A stretch of DNA of 44,385 nt from JBPYCR01 sp051846935. Lineage in GTDB: Bacteria; Bacillota; Bacilli; Bacillales; Amphibacillaceae. The position numbers and the translations under genes were made by a program. The stretch lies in contig NZ_JBPYCS010000021.1 of the NCBI RefSeq assembly GCF_051846935.1, positions 1 to 44,385 of the forward strand, read 5' to 3'. The stretch's first letter is position 1, and every line of letters starts with the position of its first letter. Below are positions 34,274-41,603 of the stretch, piece after piece. Under the pieces are notes generated by a model. That model was not told the DNA's origin. It saw nothing but the letters and a program-made list of their open reading frames with translations, and did not search any database.

Positions 34274-34296
34274 GCCTAAACGTAATATACGAGGGG
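34274..34296 (+). repeat. Leader motif GCCTAAAC...ACGAGG, copy 2 (no gene attached)
   Basis: GCCTAAACGTAATATACGAG + GGG matches the leaders at 26415 and 42249. Here no start codon follows at ribosome-site distance and the next gene starts 152 nt later, so this may be a relic leader or have a role other than translation. AATAATAAC precedes it, as ATTATTAAC precedes the ypjP copy. Confidence 0.5.
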
Positions 34297-34448
34297 ACAA
34301 GGCAACTAGAAAATATTATATGCTAGTACTTTAATTTATGAACACGGACGAAGCACGAGAAAAAGTGCAATAATTGATAACTATGTAAGCTATCAGTAAA
34401 TTTATGAACTAAATAATATAAGAATATAAGACAAAAGGATGGAATGAA

Positions 34449-34688
34449 ATGACATCTCGGAGGAGTAACTACGACGACAAAGACAAAAGAAATATTATTT
34501 CGGAATTGATACTTAGGCGAAAAGAGCTTGGGCTTACACAAAGAGGCTTGGCTAAAAGAGCAAACTTGCATCAAACAGCGATTGCACGGTTGGAAAAAGA
34601 AGGCGCAATTCCACGACTTGATACGTTAGAAAAAGTAGCAGAAGCACTTGAATTGAAGCTCGTATTAATTGAAAAGGATCGTAAATAA
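34449..34688 (+). CDS. Small XRE-family helix-turn-helix regulator
   Basis: 79 residues. The HTH is IISELILRRKELGLTQRGLAKRANLHQTAIARLEKEGAIPRLDTLEKVAEALELKLVLI, a compact Cro/C1-type fold as in HigA- or HipB-type antitoxins and small repressors. The ribosome site is weak (AAAAGGA before ATG 34449). No toxin-like partner is adjacent; the next gene (34938) encodes an unrelated protein of unknown function. Three copies of an ATATGGTRCTAT site surround it, one within the promoter of that next gene, so it probably represses itself and its neighbour. Confidence 0.85.
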   Translation: MTSRRSNYDDKDKRNIISELILRRKELGLTQRGLAKRANLHQTAIARLEKEGAIPRLDTLEKVAEALELKLVLIEKDRK

Positions 34689-34808
34689 TATCAACCCGAA
34701 AGCGCTTCCGCTGATAAATAGGATAAAATAATAAAACAACGTATAAAGTATATGACAACTCATACTTTTGTTCTTAAAAAGAACAAGAGATTTGTAAAAA
34801 AACGGAAA

Positions 34809-34824
34809 TATATGGTGCTATTTG
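34809..34824 (+). promoter_or_regulatory. Operator-like site 2
   Basis: TATATGGTGCTATTTG, same core ATATGGTRCTAT as the site at 34168. It lies just upstream of the -35 of the promoter at 34830. Confidence 0.4.
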
Positions 34825-34829
34825 CTGAA

Positions 34830-34859
34830 TTGTATTTCTATATATAGTACCATTATAAA
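34830..34859 (+). promoter_or_regulatory. Promoter with operator-like site 3 between -35 and -10
   Basis: TTGTAT (34830-34835), 18-bp spacer, TATAAA (34854-34859). The spacer and -10 are occupied by TATATAGTACCATTATA (34841-34857), the inverted form of the site at 34168. A protein bound there would exclude RNA polymerase, the classical layout for a repressor. Confidence 0.5.
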
Positions 34860-34937
34860 TAGTGAATTATTCCTAGGTATATAACGCTATGAATGCATTA
34901 GAGAACAAATGTTTAAAAGAATAGAAAGGGGATGAAT

Positions 34938-35225
34938 ATGGCAAACAAATATTTTACACTTGAGGAAATTACGGAACAAAATCAGCGTAGATTTCGTTAT
35001 TATATTCACAATCGTAGTCATACGTACACGTACATGTATAATTATCAGCCTAGTCTGTCCTTCTTAGGGTGCGGTATACGTTCGACTAACCGAATTGATC
35101 ATTACCCACTAGCAACTTACTTCAATTATTTTATCCACCTTCACGTAATAACAAAAGAGAGAATTAATTACCCTCAAGCAATGCTTTTTGATAAAAGCAA
35201 CGTTAAAACTACGATAAATATATAA
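34938..35225 (+). CDS. Hypothetical protein, aromatic- and histidine-rich
   Basis: 95 residues from ATG 34938, chosen because AAAGGGG (34925-34931) gives normal spacing; the ATG at 34932 abuts it. The protein is rich in Tyr, His, Asn and Phe (RRFRYYIHNRSHTYTYMYNY, HYPLATYFNYFIHLHVI) and has no recognisable domain, signal peptide or membrane helix. It has its own putatively repressed promoter downstream of the XRE gene. Whether it is a toxin, a target of the regulator or a decayed gene cannot be told. Confidence 0.5.
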   Translation: MANKYFTLEEITEQNQRRFRYYIHNRSHTYTYMYNYQPSLSFLGCGIRSTNRIDHYPLATYFNYFIHLHVITKERINYPQAMLFDKSNVKTTINI

Positions 35226-35299
35226 CAATTATTGTAGCCAATCCAATTACCTAAAAAACAGTAAAGGCACGTTCCGTCTTTAGAACCGTTTAAAAGCTA

Positions 35300-35328
35300 T
35301 TGATAAGTAAATTCGGTTCATATATAAT
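35300..35328 (+). promoter_or_regulatory. Sigma-A promoter of the amino-acid ABC transporter
   Basis: TTGATA (35300-35305), 17-bp spacer, perfect TATAAT (35323-35328). The start should be near 35335, so the transcript begins almost at the hairpin 35337-35374. Confidence 0.8.
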
Positions 35329-35336
35329 TAAAATAA

Positions 35337-35374
35337 TTATCTGAAAAATTACAATATATCCTTATTTCAGATAA
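35337..35374 (+). promoter_or_regulatory. 5'-terminal leader hairpin of the ABC transporter mRNA
   Basis: TTATCTGAAA (35337-35346) and TTTCAGATAA (35365-35374) form a perfect 10-bp stem with an 18-nt loop. A-rich sequence follows, so it is not a terminator for this strand. It lies at the predicted 5' end and 10 nt before the ribosome site GGGGGG; a 5' stabiliser or a translational control element is possible. Confidence 0.5.
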
Positions 35375-35395
35375 AAAAAGAATGGGGGGATTTTT

Positions 35396-36205
35396 GTGCG
35401 GAATGACAAAAAAGTTCAACATATTTTCTCCGTAATTTTTATGTTTTTATTTATTTTGCTTTTTCTAGTAGGCTGTGGGACAGGTTCAGACGATTCAAGT
35501 TCTTCCGAAAATGAATCAGATGGCAGTACAAAAGATAAATGGGTAGTTGGCACGGATGCTACATACGCACCTATGGAGTATATGGATAGTGAAGGAAATA
35601 TTGTAGGTATAGATATAGATTTAGTAGAGGCGATAGCCGAAGAACTAGGTAAAGAGGTTGAATTTAAAAATATTGGCTGGGAGCCGTTATTCCCTGCGGT
35701 TGATAATGGTGAAGTAGATTTTGCAGTTTCTTCAATTACGATTACAGATGATCGTAAGGAGTCCTTTGACTTTACAGACCCATATTATGTAGCGAATCAA
35801 GTAATATTAGTTTCAGAGGATTCAAGTATTAAGAGTAAGGACGATTTAGTAGGTAAACGAGCGTCCGTACAAATTAATACGACTGGGCATCAAGTGCTTA
35901 AAGACTTGATGGGAGCAACGAGTGCAGATATTGTCGCTTCTGAAACGATGCCAATTGCGATTGAAGAACTACTTAATGGAAATGTTGAAGCATCCGTAGG
36001 CGATAACTCAACAGTTAATGAATACATTAAAAATAATCCAAATGTAAACGTAAAGCTTATTGAAGATAACAGCTTTGAAAAAGAGTATTATGGATTGATG
36101 GTTAAAAAAGGAAACTCGGAGCTAGTAGAGGAGTTGAATAAAGGGATACAAGCGATAAAGGATAGTGGAAAGCTAAAAGAAATCACTGGATTTGATGTGG
36201 AGTAA
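35396..36205 (+). CDS. Amino-acid ABC transporter substrate-binding lipoprotein
   Basis: 269 residues. The lipoprotein signal ends in LLFLVGC (C27), followed by a Ser/Asp/Glu-rich linker. The mature domain belongs to cluster-3 (SBP_bac_3): WVVGTDATYAPMEYMDSEGN, GIDIDLVEAIAEELGK, VDFAVSSITITDDRKESFDFTDPYY (the arginine/serine contacts for the alpha-carboxyl group), and FGLMVKKGN-type near the C-terminus. It resembles binding proteins for basic amino acids or glutamine. GTG 35396 follows GGGGGGA. The permease and ATPase genes follow on the same strand. Confidence 0.93.
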   Translation: MRNDKKVQHIFSVIFMFLFILLFLVGCGTGSDDSSSSENESDGSTKDKWVVGTDATYAPMEYMDSEGNIVGIDIDLVEAIAEELGKEVEFKNIGWEPLFPAVDNGEVDFAVSSITITDDRKESFDFTDPYYVANQVILVSEDSSIKSKDDLVGKRASVQINTTGHQVLKDLMGATSADIVASETMPIAIEELLNGNVEASVGDNSTVNEYIKNNPNVNVKLIEDNSFEKEYYGLMVKKGNSELVEELNKGIQAIKDSGKLKEITGFDVE

Positions 36206-36257
36206 ACGCATTATAGCGTGCAGCTCAGGGTGAATCTTCCTGCATACTATAGCCTAC

Positions 36258-36356
36258 ACAAGCGTTTGGGAACGGTAGAATAAAAACGTCTTCATTATTT
36301 TCTAAAACTGTCGTATGTGTGTACGTTCGTCTTATTCTATTTTTCTCGGCGCTTGT
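36258..36356 (+). other. Structured spacer between binding-protein and permease genes
   Basis: The 176-nt gap can fold into nested stems: ACAAGCG (36258-36264) with CGCTTGT (36350-36356), and TAGAATAA (36276-36283) with TTATTCTA (36332-36339). Such structures in transporter operons can protect the 5' segment after processing and so raise the binding protein over the permease. No terminator-type T run follows. Confidence 0.4.
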
Positions 36357-36381
36357 TGCTATATAAGCCCTTTGCACATAT

Positions 36382-37122
36382 TTGGGGGTGAACGCGATCG
36401 AATTTTTACCAGATATTCGTTTTGATATGATTTGGAGCTATAAAGAACTATTTATTCGGGGATTAGGGGTTACCTTGGCACTTACTGCAGTCGGTTATAT
36501 CGGAGGAATAATTTTCGGCTTATTTTTAGGCTTAGGGAAATTATCAAAAAAGAAGTGGATTTATTATCCTTGTAAATACTATGTCGATTTTTTTCGTGGA
36601 ACACCGTTACTCGTTCAAATATTACTAATCCATTTAGCTTTTATTCCTACTTTCTTTGGACAATCCTTAGGCTATTTCGTCTCCGGATCGGTAGCGCTTA
36701 TGCTTAATTGTGCCGCATACAACGCTGAAATTATTAGAGCGGGTATCCAATCTATTGAAAAAGGGCAAATGGAAGCAGCAAGATCGCTAGGTATGCCACA
36801 TCGTACGGCGATGAAAAGTATTATATTACCGCAAGCATTCCGTCGAATGGTACCTCCACTTGGAAACGAGCTTATCGCATTATTGAAGGATTCATCTCTC
36901 GTTACAGTAATTGCGGCGAACGACTTGTTATATGCAGGTAAGGTAGTTGCTGGTGCGTATATGAAGTTTTGGGAGCCCTATTTAACGGTAGCAATTTTAT
37001 ATTTGTTCCTAACGTATTTGTTTACGAAAGTAATAGCATATGTGGAAAAACGATTTAGCAATCGTTATGTACCTTCACAAAAAAGGCGAATGTTCACTTT
37101 TGGCCGTTCAATTGAAAGGTGA
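36382..37122 (+). CDS. Amino-acid ABC transporter permease (HisMQ type)
   Basis: 246 residues with about five membrane helices and the coupling EAA loop AARSLGMPHRTAMKSIILPQAFRRMVPPLGN, typical of polar amino-acid permeases; VDFFRGTPLLVQILL is the family signature before it. The start is uncertain: TTG 36382 and GTG 36388 lie on or beside the only G-rich stretch (TTTGGGGGTG), so neither has a normally spaced ribosome site. Homologues I recall begin close to EFLPDI, which favours one of these two. The gene ends 4 nt before the ATPase start. It forms the membrane channel, probably as a homodimer, for the importer. Confidence 0.9.
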   Translation: MGVNAIEFLPDIRFDMIWSYKELFIRGLGVTLALTAVGYIGGIIFGLFLGLGKLSKKKWIYYPCKYYVDFFRGTPLLVQILLIHLAFIPTFFGQSLGYFVSGSVALMLNCAAYNAEIIRAGIQSIEKGQMEAARSLGMPHRTAMKSIILPQAFRRMVPPLGNELIALLKDSSLVTVIAANDLLYAGKVVAGAYMKFWEPYLTVAILYLFLTYLFTKVIAYVEKRFSNRYVPSQKRRMFTFGRSIER

Positions 37123-37126
37123 TCAA

Positions 37127-37849
37127 ATGATAAAAATAGATGGATTGTATAAATCATTTGGCAAGCTAGAAGTATTAAAAGGGATTAATTATGAAGTAAA
37201 AGAGCAAGAGGTTATTTGTGTAATCGGTCCAAGTGGCTCAGGTAAAAGCACATTCTTGCGCTGTATCAACCTATTAGAAGACATAACTGCAGGAGCTGTT
37301 TATATTAAAGGTGTAAAAGTAAATGATGCACAAACGGACATTAACGATATCCGAAAAGAAGTCGGTATGGTGTTTCAGCAATTTAATTTATTTCCCCATA
37401 TGAATGTTTTGAACAACATAACAATATCTCCTAGGAAAATAAAGAAAATGGATATACAGCATGCAGAAGCGTTAGCTCATAGCTTGCTGGAAAAGGTAGG
37501 GCTTGAAGATAAGGCGTTTGCTTTTCCAGAACAATTATCCGGCGGACAGATGCAACGAGTTGCGATTGCTAGAGCGCTTGCAATGCAACCGAAAATTATG
37601 CTGTTTGATGAACCTACCTCCGCCCTTGATCCAGAAATGGTTAATGAAGTGCTTGATGTAATGAAACAACTGGCGAAGGAAGGAATGACGATGATCGTCG
37701 TTACGCATGAGATGGGGTTTGCTCGTGAAATGGGAGATCGAGTTCTATTTATGGACGAAGGATATCTAATTGAAGAGGGAGAGCCTAATCAAATATTTAC
37801 AGAGCCGAAAAAGGAGCGGACGAAAGCCTTTTTAAGTAAAGTATTATAA
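37127..37849 (+). CDS. Amino-acid ABC transporter ATP-binding protein (GlnQ type)
   Basis: 240 residues: Walker A GPSGSGKST (34-42), Q-loop VFQQFNLFPHMNVLNN, signature LSGGQMQRVAIARAL (137-151), Walker B IMLFDEPTSALDPE (D161, E162) and switch H in VVTHEMGFA. ATG 37127 follows AAAGGTGA and starts 4 nt after the permease stop; longer in-frame starts (from 37040) would lie inside the permease gene. It powers uptake of polar or basic amino acids. It ends at a hairpin shared with the convergent BCCT gene. Confidence 0.95.
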   Translation: MIKIDGLYKSFGKLEVLKGINYEVKEQEVICVIGPSGSGKSTFLRCINLLEDITAGAVYIKGVKVNDAQTDINDIRKEVGMVFQQFNLFPHMNVLNNITISPRKIKKMDIQHAEALAHSLLEKVGLEDKAFAFPEQLSGGQMQRVAIARALAMQPKIMLFDEPTSALDPEMVNEVLDVMKQLAKEGMTMIVVTHEMGFAREMGDRVLFMDEGYLIEEGEPNQIFTEPKKERTKAFLSKVL

Positions 37850-37933
37850 CGATTCGGTTCTGTTAACTAATATATACAGAAAATAAACTTCTTCCACATT
37901 GTGTAGAAGAACAAAGTACCGCTTAAATCGAAA

Positions 37934-37976
37934 TTGAAAACGTCCCTCAGTTTGTAAATGTAAGGGACGTTTTCAA
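37934..37976. terminator. Bidirectional terminator between the ABC operon and the BCCT gene
   Basis: TTGAAAACGTCCCT (37934-37947) and AGGGACGTTTTCAA (37963-37976) form a perfect 14-bp stem. The A/T-rich stem ends supply a T run in either direction, and the two transcripts converge here. Confidence 0.85.
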
Positions 37977-37981
37977 ATCAA

Positions 37982-39652
37982 TTATAAGTCATTTTTTATA
38001 TCTTTATAAATCTTTTCTTTTACTTCTTCATATATTTCTTCTTTTACCTCTTCACGTACTTCCTTTTTTACTTGCTCTGTAATTGCTTGTACAGATCGTT
38101 CCTTTTTTCCTTTTCGGCGAAAGCGTGTATTTGGATGCGTAGAAGCCCAGTCTCGTTTTAGCATAATAAGAATAGAAATAACCATTAAAATCATAATTAT
38201 ACCAAAGGGTAATGCAGCAATGATAGATGCTGTTTGTAACGCATCTAAACCTCCACCACCACTTAGCAATAAAACGCTAGCTGTACCGGCAATAAGAAAG
38301 CCCCAAATTAGCTTTACGGATAAAGAAGGATTTAAACTCCCGCGTGAAGTCATTGCACCAAGTACGTACGTTGCTGAATCGGCAGACGTAATGAAAAAAA
38401 TGAAAATAAGCAGCATGGAAATCGAACTCGTTATCGCGCTGAGCGGTAATTCTGCGAGTGTAGCAAATAAAGCTATCTCGACATTATCCGTTACGAGATC
38501 AGCAATTCCACCAGGTCCATAAATCTCCAAATTTAACGCTGTTCCACCAAAGGTTGTAAACCAAATTAATGCAAGGACAGTTGGTGCAAGCAAAATACCA
38601 GCAATAAATTCACGTATCGTTCTTCCTTTTGAAATTCGAGCGATAAACAACCCCATGAATGGGGCCCATGAGATATGCCATGCCCAAAAGAAAATCGTAT
38701 TGTTGCCGAGCCATTCGCTTTCATTAAAAGGTGTCATAGTGAGGCTCATTGGAATAATATTTGAAATATACCCGCCGAGCGTTGTGACCATGCTTTCAAA
38801 TATGAAGATTGTTGGTCCGATAGTCAAAACGAACACAAGCAACAAGCCTGCTACGACGATATTAATATTACTTAATATTTTAATCCCGCGATCAACACCG
38901 CGAGCAGCGGAAAAAATAAAGAGAACGGTTACAATTCCAATAATTACAATTTGTGTCCAAATCGTGTTTGGAATTGGTGTCAAATGTGCTATACCGCCAG
39001 ACATTTGCATAGCACTTAATCCGAATGTAGTGGCAACTCCCGTACAAGTCGCTAGAACAGCTAGTATATCGATAATTTGACCGAGCCAGCCTTCTGTATG
39101 CTTCCCCAAAATGGGATAAAAAGCAGAGCTTATGAGTGCTGGTCGATTCATTCTAAATTGGACATATGCTAAAGTTAAGCCTACAACGGAAAAAATTGCC
39201 CATGGATGCAACGCCCAATGGTACACACCATACCGTAAACCAGCAATTGCTGCTTCACTCGTATTCGGCTCATAGCCGACAGGTGGGTTTAAATAGTTTA
39301 ATACAGGTTCAGCAACGCCCCAAAAAACAAAGCCTACACCGATCCCTGCAGCAAAAAGCATGCCCACCCAAGAAATCCATGAAAATTCTGGTCGGTCATC
39401 ATCTTTCCCTAATCGAATTTTTCCATATGGACTGATGGCTAAAATAATTACAAAAAGCACAAAAAAAGCAGCTACGAGCATATAGAACCAGCCAAAATTA
39501 GTTATCATCCATCCGAGTGCATTTCCCGCTGCTTCGCTAAGCGATTGTGGAGAAAATGTTCCCCATAGTACAAATAAGGCAACAAGAATGGCGGAGATAT
39601 AGAGTACATTCGATGGCTTTTCTGTTGAATTTTCTCTCTGTTGATTTATCAT
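37982..39652 (-). CDS. BCCT-family osmolyte (betaine/carnitine/choline-type) transporter
   Basis: 556 residues with twelve membrane helices. The Gly-rich unwound helix GMLFAAGIGVGFVFWGVAEP, the aromatic box HWALHPWAIF and the signature FFWAWHISWAPFMGLFIARISKGRTIREF place it in the OpuD/BetL/EctT group, which takes up compatible solutes with Na+ against osmotic stress. The C-terminal tail (~500-556) is a long charged helix (EQVKKEVREEVKEEIYEEVK) like the osmosensing tails of BetP-type carriers. Translation starts at ATG 39652; the Shine-Dalgarno lies in a hairpin loop (see 39660-39681). Exact solute unknown. Confidence 0.93.
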   Translation of the reverse strand: MINQQRENSTEKPSNVLYISAILVALFVLWGTFSPQSLSEAAGNALGWMITNFGWFYMLVAAFFVLFVIILAISPYGKIRLGKDDDRPEFSWISWVGMLFAAGIGVGFVFWGVAEPVLNYLNPPVGYEPNTSEAAIAGLRYGVYHWALHPWAIFSVVGLTLAYVQFRMNRPALISSAFYPILGKHTEGWLGQIIDILAVLATCTGVATTFGLSAMQMSGGIAHLTPIPNTIWTQIVIIGIVTVLFIFSAARGVDRGIKILSNINIVVAGLLLVFVLTIGPTIFIFESMVTTLGGYISNIIPMSLTMTPFNESEWLGNNTIFFWAWHISWAPFMGLFIARISKGRTIREFIAGILLAPTVLALIWFTTFGGTALNLEIYGPGGIADLVTDNVEIALFATLAELPLSAITSSISMLLIFIFFITSADSATYVLGAMTSRGSLNPSLSVKLIWGFLIAGTASVLLLSGGGGLDALQTASIIAALPFGIIMILMVISILIMLKRDWASTHPNTRFRRKGKKERSVQAITEQVKKEVREEVKEEIYEEVKEKIYKDIKNDL

Positions 39653-39659
39653 AGTTGAT

Positions 39660-39681
39660 CTGCGTCCCCTTTTACGCAGAT
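39660..39681 (-). promoter_or_regulatory. Shine-Dalgarno presented in a hairpin loop
   Basis: Minus strand: TCTGCGT (39681-39675) pairs perfectly with ACGCAGA (39666-39660), leaving the 8-nt loop AAAAGGGG as the only ribosome site near ATG 39652. The linear distance (about 14 nt) is too long for initiation, but folding of the 7-bp stem brings the loop and start codon together. This may set or modulate expression of the osmolyte carrier. Confidence 0.55.
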
Positions 39682-39892
39682 ACCCCCTCTCATTATTGTA
39701 TTAAATCTATCTATAGTAAGGGGATAAGATAAACAAATTTGAGACTTCGTTAAATATACCAAAATTTAAATAGAATGTCACTTCGTAATTTACGGAAATT
39801 TATACACCATTTTGAATATCCAGTAATTATTTTGAATATAATTTATGGCTTGTGTTTATTGGTAATTATTAGTTGCATAGCAACACCAACTC

Positions 39893-40122
39893 GTCTGTGT
39901 GGAATCCGGATTCACGCAGACTCCTTCAGGAAAAGCAACAGCAGAAAATCCATTTTAAAAGTTTTGGCGAAATCTTCTAAAATTAGTTGAGGCGTTGCGT
40001 GCGGAAAGCGGAGTGGATCCGGATAGAACACAGCAGACACCAATCTAGCTTTAAATTTTTAAGTGGATTTTAACATTCTGTTCTTTTGTGTTTTTTAAAA
40101 AATGGCAATTATGAAATTGACT
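39893..40122 (-). repeat. 230-bp palindromic repeat, copy B (intact)
   Basis: The reverse complement matches repeat copy A (10480-10980) after removing that copy's insertion; lengths are 230 and 231 bp. It carries the uninterrupted junction TTTCGCCAAAACTTTTAAAA where copy A holds the 260-bp element. The 71-codon frame at 39775 runs into this repeat and is not a gene. The rest of 39682-40252 shows nothing else recognisable. Confidence 0.85.
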
Positions 40123-40252
40123 TAATTTAAATAATAATTAGTTGGGCTATTTAACGGGAGCAACGTGTGCTTGCTTAATAGAAATAGATAGTACTGGAAT
40201 ATCCGGTAAATAGTTATGTCAAATAATCGTATACCTCTTTTCTTCGTGAATG

Positions 40253-40313
40253 AAACAACTTTTTCATGGAATAACTGTATTAATTCCAGTGCTTGCACTA
40301 TACATAGTTGTTT
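40253..40313. other. Branched palindromic structure
   Basis: AAACAACT (40253-40260) pairs with AGTTGTTT (40306-40313) and encloses two further hairpins, GGAAT/ATTCC (40268-40272, 40283-40287) and AGTGC-TT-GCACT (40288-40299). It lies between repeat copy B and the terminator of the SRPBCC gene. No T run follows on either strand; a structured RNA or repeat remnant is possible. Confidence 0.3.
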
Positions 40314-40357
40314 CCAACTTTACGTTTTGTATAAAAAAGTGCTGGTCGAGTCTGATA

Positions 40358-40403
40358 ATAAAAAACGGCTTCAATCATCCGAAATCGATAATTAAAGCCG
40401 TTT
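40358..40403 (-). terminator. Terminator of the SRPBCC gene
   Basis: Minus strand: AAACGGCTT (40403-40395) pairs with AAGCCGTTT (40371-40363), followed by TTTTTATT. Strong and only 22 nt after the stop. Confidence 0.85.
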
Positions 40404-40425
40404 GTACGTATTCCGTACAATATAT

Positions 40426-40950
40426 TTACGTAGTCAAGGTGAGCGACTGTTCGTGCCTAATTTTATTGGCAACAGCAATTGTAAGCTGTTGCGTCATCTT
40501 AGGCACTATTGCTTTTAATACTGGGTTAATCATCGGTCCCTTTAAACCATATGCCCTCATATTCACAAATCCAGTAATTTTGGTTTTGGAGGCATGTAGT
40601 TTTTTAGCTTTAAAGTATCCGTCGCCAATTATATTTTCATTTAAACCGCATAATTCAAATGTGATCTTTGAAGGTTCATTCCACTCTTTAATATGTACAT
40701 TTAAATGCATCTCTTTTTGAATAAAGCCAACATCGCCAGTAAAGCACCATGTTGATTGTCGATTGCTTATTACTTCATGTGCTCTGTATCCAGGTGCTAA
40801 TGGTGCCCAAAGGTCTATATTGCTAACGAATGTCCAAACACGTTGGAGTGATACATCTACATTCGTTTCATGAATACCGCTTGGGATTGTAAAAACCTCC
40901 TTAATTTTTAAATACAAATGTGGGATGTGTAAAGTGACGAATTTCTCCAC
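40426..40950 (-). CDS. SRPBCC/CoxG-like lipid- or ligand-binding protein
   Basis: The open frame runs from GTG 40950, but that codon has no ribosome site. A perfect AAGGAGG (40902-40896) lies 8 nt before codon 22, an ATC at 40887, and the protein from there (PSGIHETNVDVSLQRVWTFVSNIDLWAPLAPGY) begins where homologues I recall start with M-PSG. So initiation at AUC, giving 153 residues, is likely; the first 21 codons read as leader. The domain is the helix-grip START/SRPBCC fold of the CoxG family (WAPLAPGYxxHEVI, STWCFTGDVGFIQKEM, GDGYFKAKKL). Ligand unknown. Confidence 0.8.
   Translation of the reverse strand: MEKFVTLHIPHLYLKIKEVFTIPSGIHETNVDVSLQRVWTFVSNIDLWAPLAPGYRAHEVISNRQSTWCFTGDVGFIQKEMHLNVHIKEWNEPSKITFELCGLNENIIGDGYFKAKKLHASKTKITGFVNMRAYGLKGPMINPVLKAIVPKMTQQLTIAVANKIRHEQSLTLTT
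40896..40902 (-). promoter_or_regulatory. Ribosome binding site that favours an AUC start
   Basis: AAGGAGG on the minus strand, 8 nt before ATC (40887-40885). No ATG, GTG, TTG or CTG occurs at ribosome-site distance in the correct frame. Confidence 0.6.
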
Positions 40951-41012
40951 ACTTTTTAATATATGCTGGGGGCGGCGTCAATAGACGTAAAACCGATCGT
41001 TAAAGTAAAAGC

Positions 41013-41297
41013 TTAAGAATGTAAACTAATCGTTGCGTCTGTTACCATATCCCATTCGTGAATATTATAATCGCGTGCACCATGAACAATAAACGGATCT
41101 TCCTTTACCCAAGCTTCTACTTGTTCTATATTTTCACCAATATAAATGACTAATCCACCCGTACCATCCACAAATCTTCCATTCATTAATACTTTCTTTT
41201 CTTGTCTCATTTTTTCCAAAAAGTCCAGATGCTTTGGTCGATATGTTTTGCTTTTCTCTTCATCTTTAAGAGGTAATATAACGGCAAAGTATTTCAT
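41013..41297 (-). CDS. YCII-family protein
   Basis: 94 residues matching the YciI fold: MKYFAVILPLKD, RPKHLDFLEKMRQEKKVLMNGRF with a conserved His, GGLVIYIGENIEQVEAWVKEDPFIVHGARDYNIHEWDMV. The DPF motif and the final basic/aromatic strand are typical. Related proteins are small ferredoxin-like dimers, some with dehydrochlorinase or lactonase-like activity; no specific reaction can be assigned. GGAGGAG precedes ATG 41297. Confidence 0.9.
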   Translation of the reverse strand: MKYFAVILPLKDEEKSKTYRPKHLDFLEKMRQEKKVLMNGRFVDGTGGLVIYIGENIEQVEAWVKEDPFIVHGARDYNIHEWDMVTDATISLHS

Positions 41298-41603
41298 TTA
41301 ATCTCCTCCAGTTTTTCTATCATTTTAGCACTTATTTATAAAAAAGTGCATAATAAATATTGCTTGAAGCTCCCTATTAATCTGAGGGCGACAAACAATG
41401 AATAATGGGAGTATTGTTATTGCAAACGATGTGCGATTTGAAAAGATTGAAAGTGCATAGACAGACGATTCCTATCATTAGCCAAATTTTATCGTGTTTA
41501 GTGCAAAGCGTGAAAAAGATAAGCAATGCTAGCTAGTAAATGTGATCGTATTATTCGATAAGTATCCTGCTATTTTTAGCATGAATTTAGAACCTTAAAT
41601 CGC
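41298..41603. other. Gene-free interval
   Basis: No supported gene. The only structure seen is a GCACTT (41328-41333) / AAGTGC (41344-41349) hairpin close to the 5' side of the YCII gene. A 20-codon ATG frame at 41398 lacks a ribosome site. Confidence 0.4.

Noticed and set aside
34449..35225. Toxin-antitoxin reading of the XRE gene and its neighbour
   Set aside because: The downstream protein has no known toxin motif and the genes are 250 nt apart with separate promoters; kept only as a regulator/target hypothesis.
39775..39990. 71-codon plus-strand frame
   Set aside because: It runs into the 230-bp repeat, whose other copy does not preserve the frame.
40250..40720. 156-codon plus-strand frame
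   Set aside because: Antisense to the SRPBCC gene, which has recognisable family motifs; the frame also crosses its terminator.
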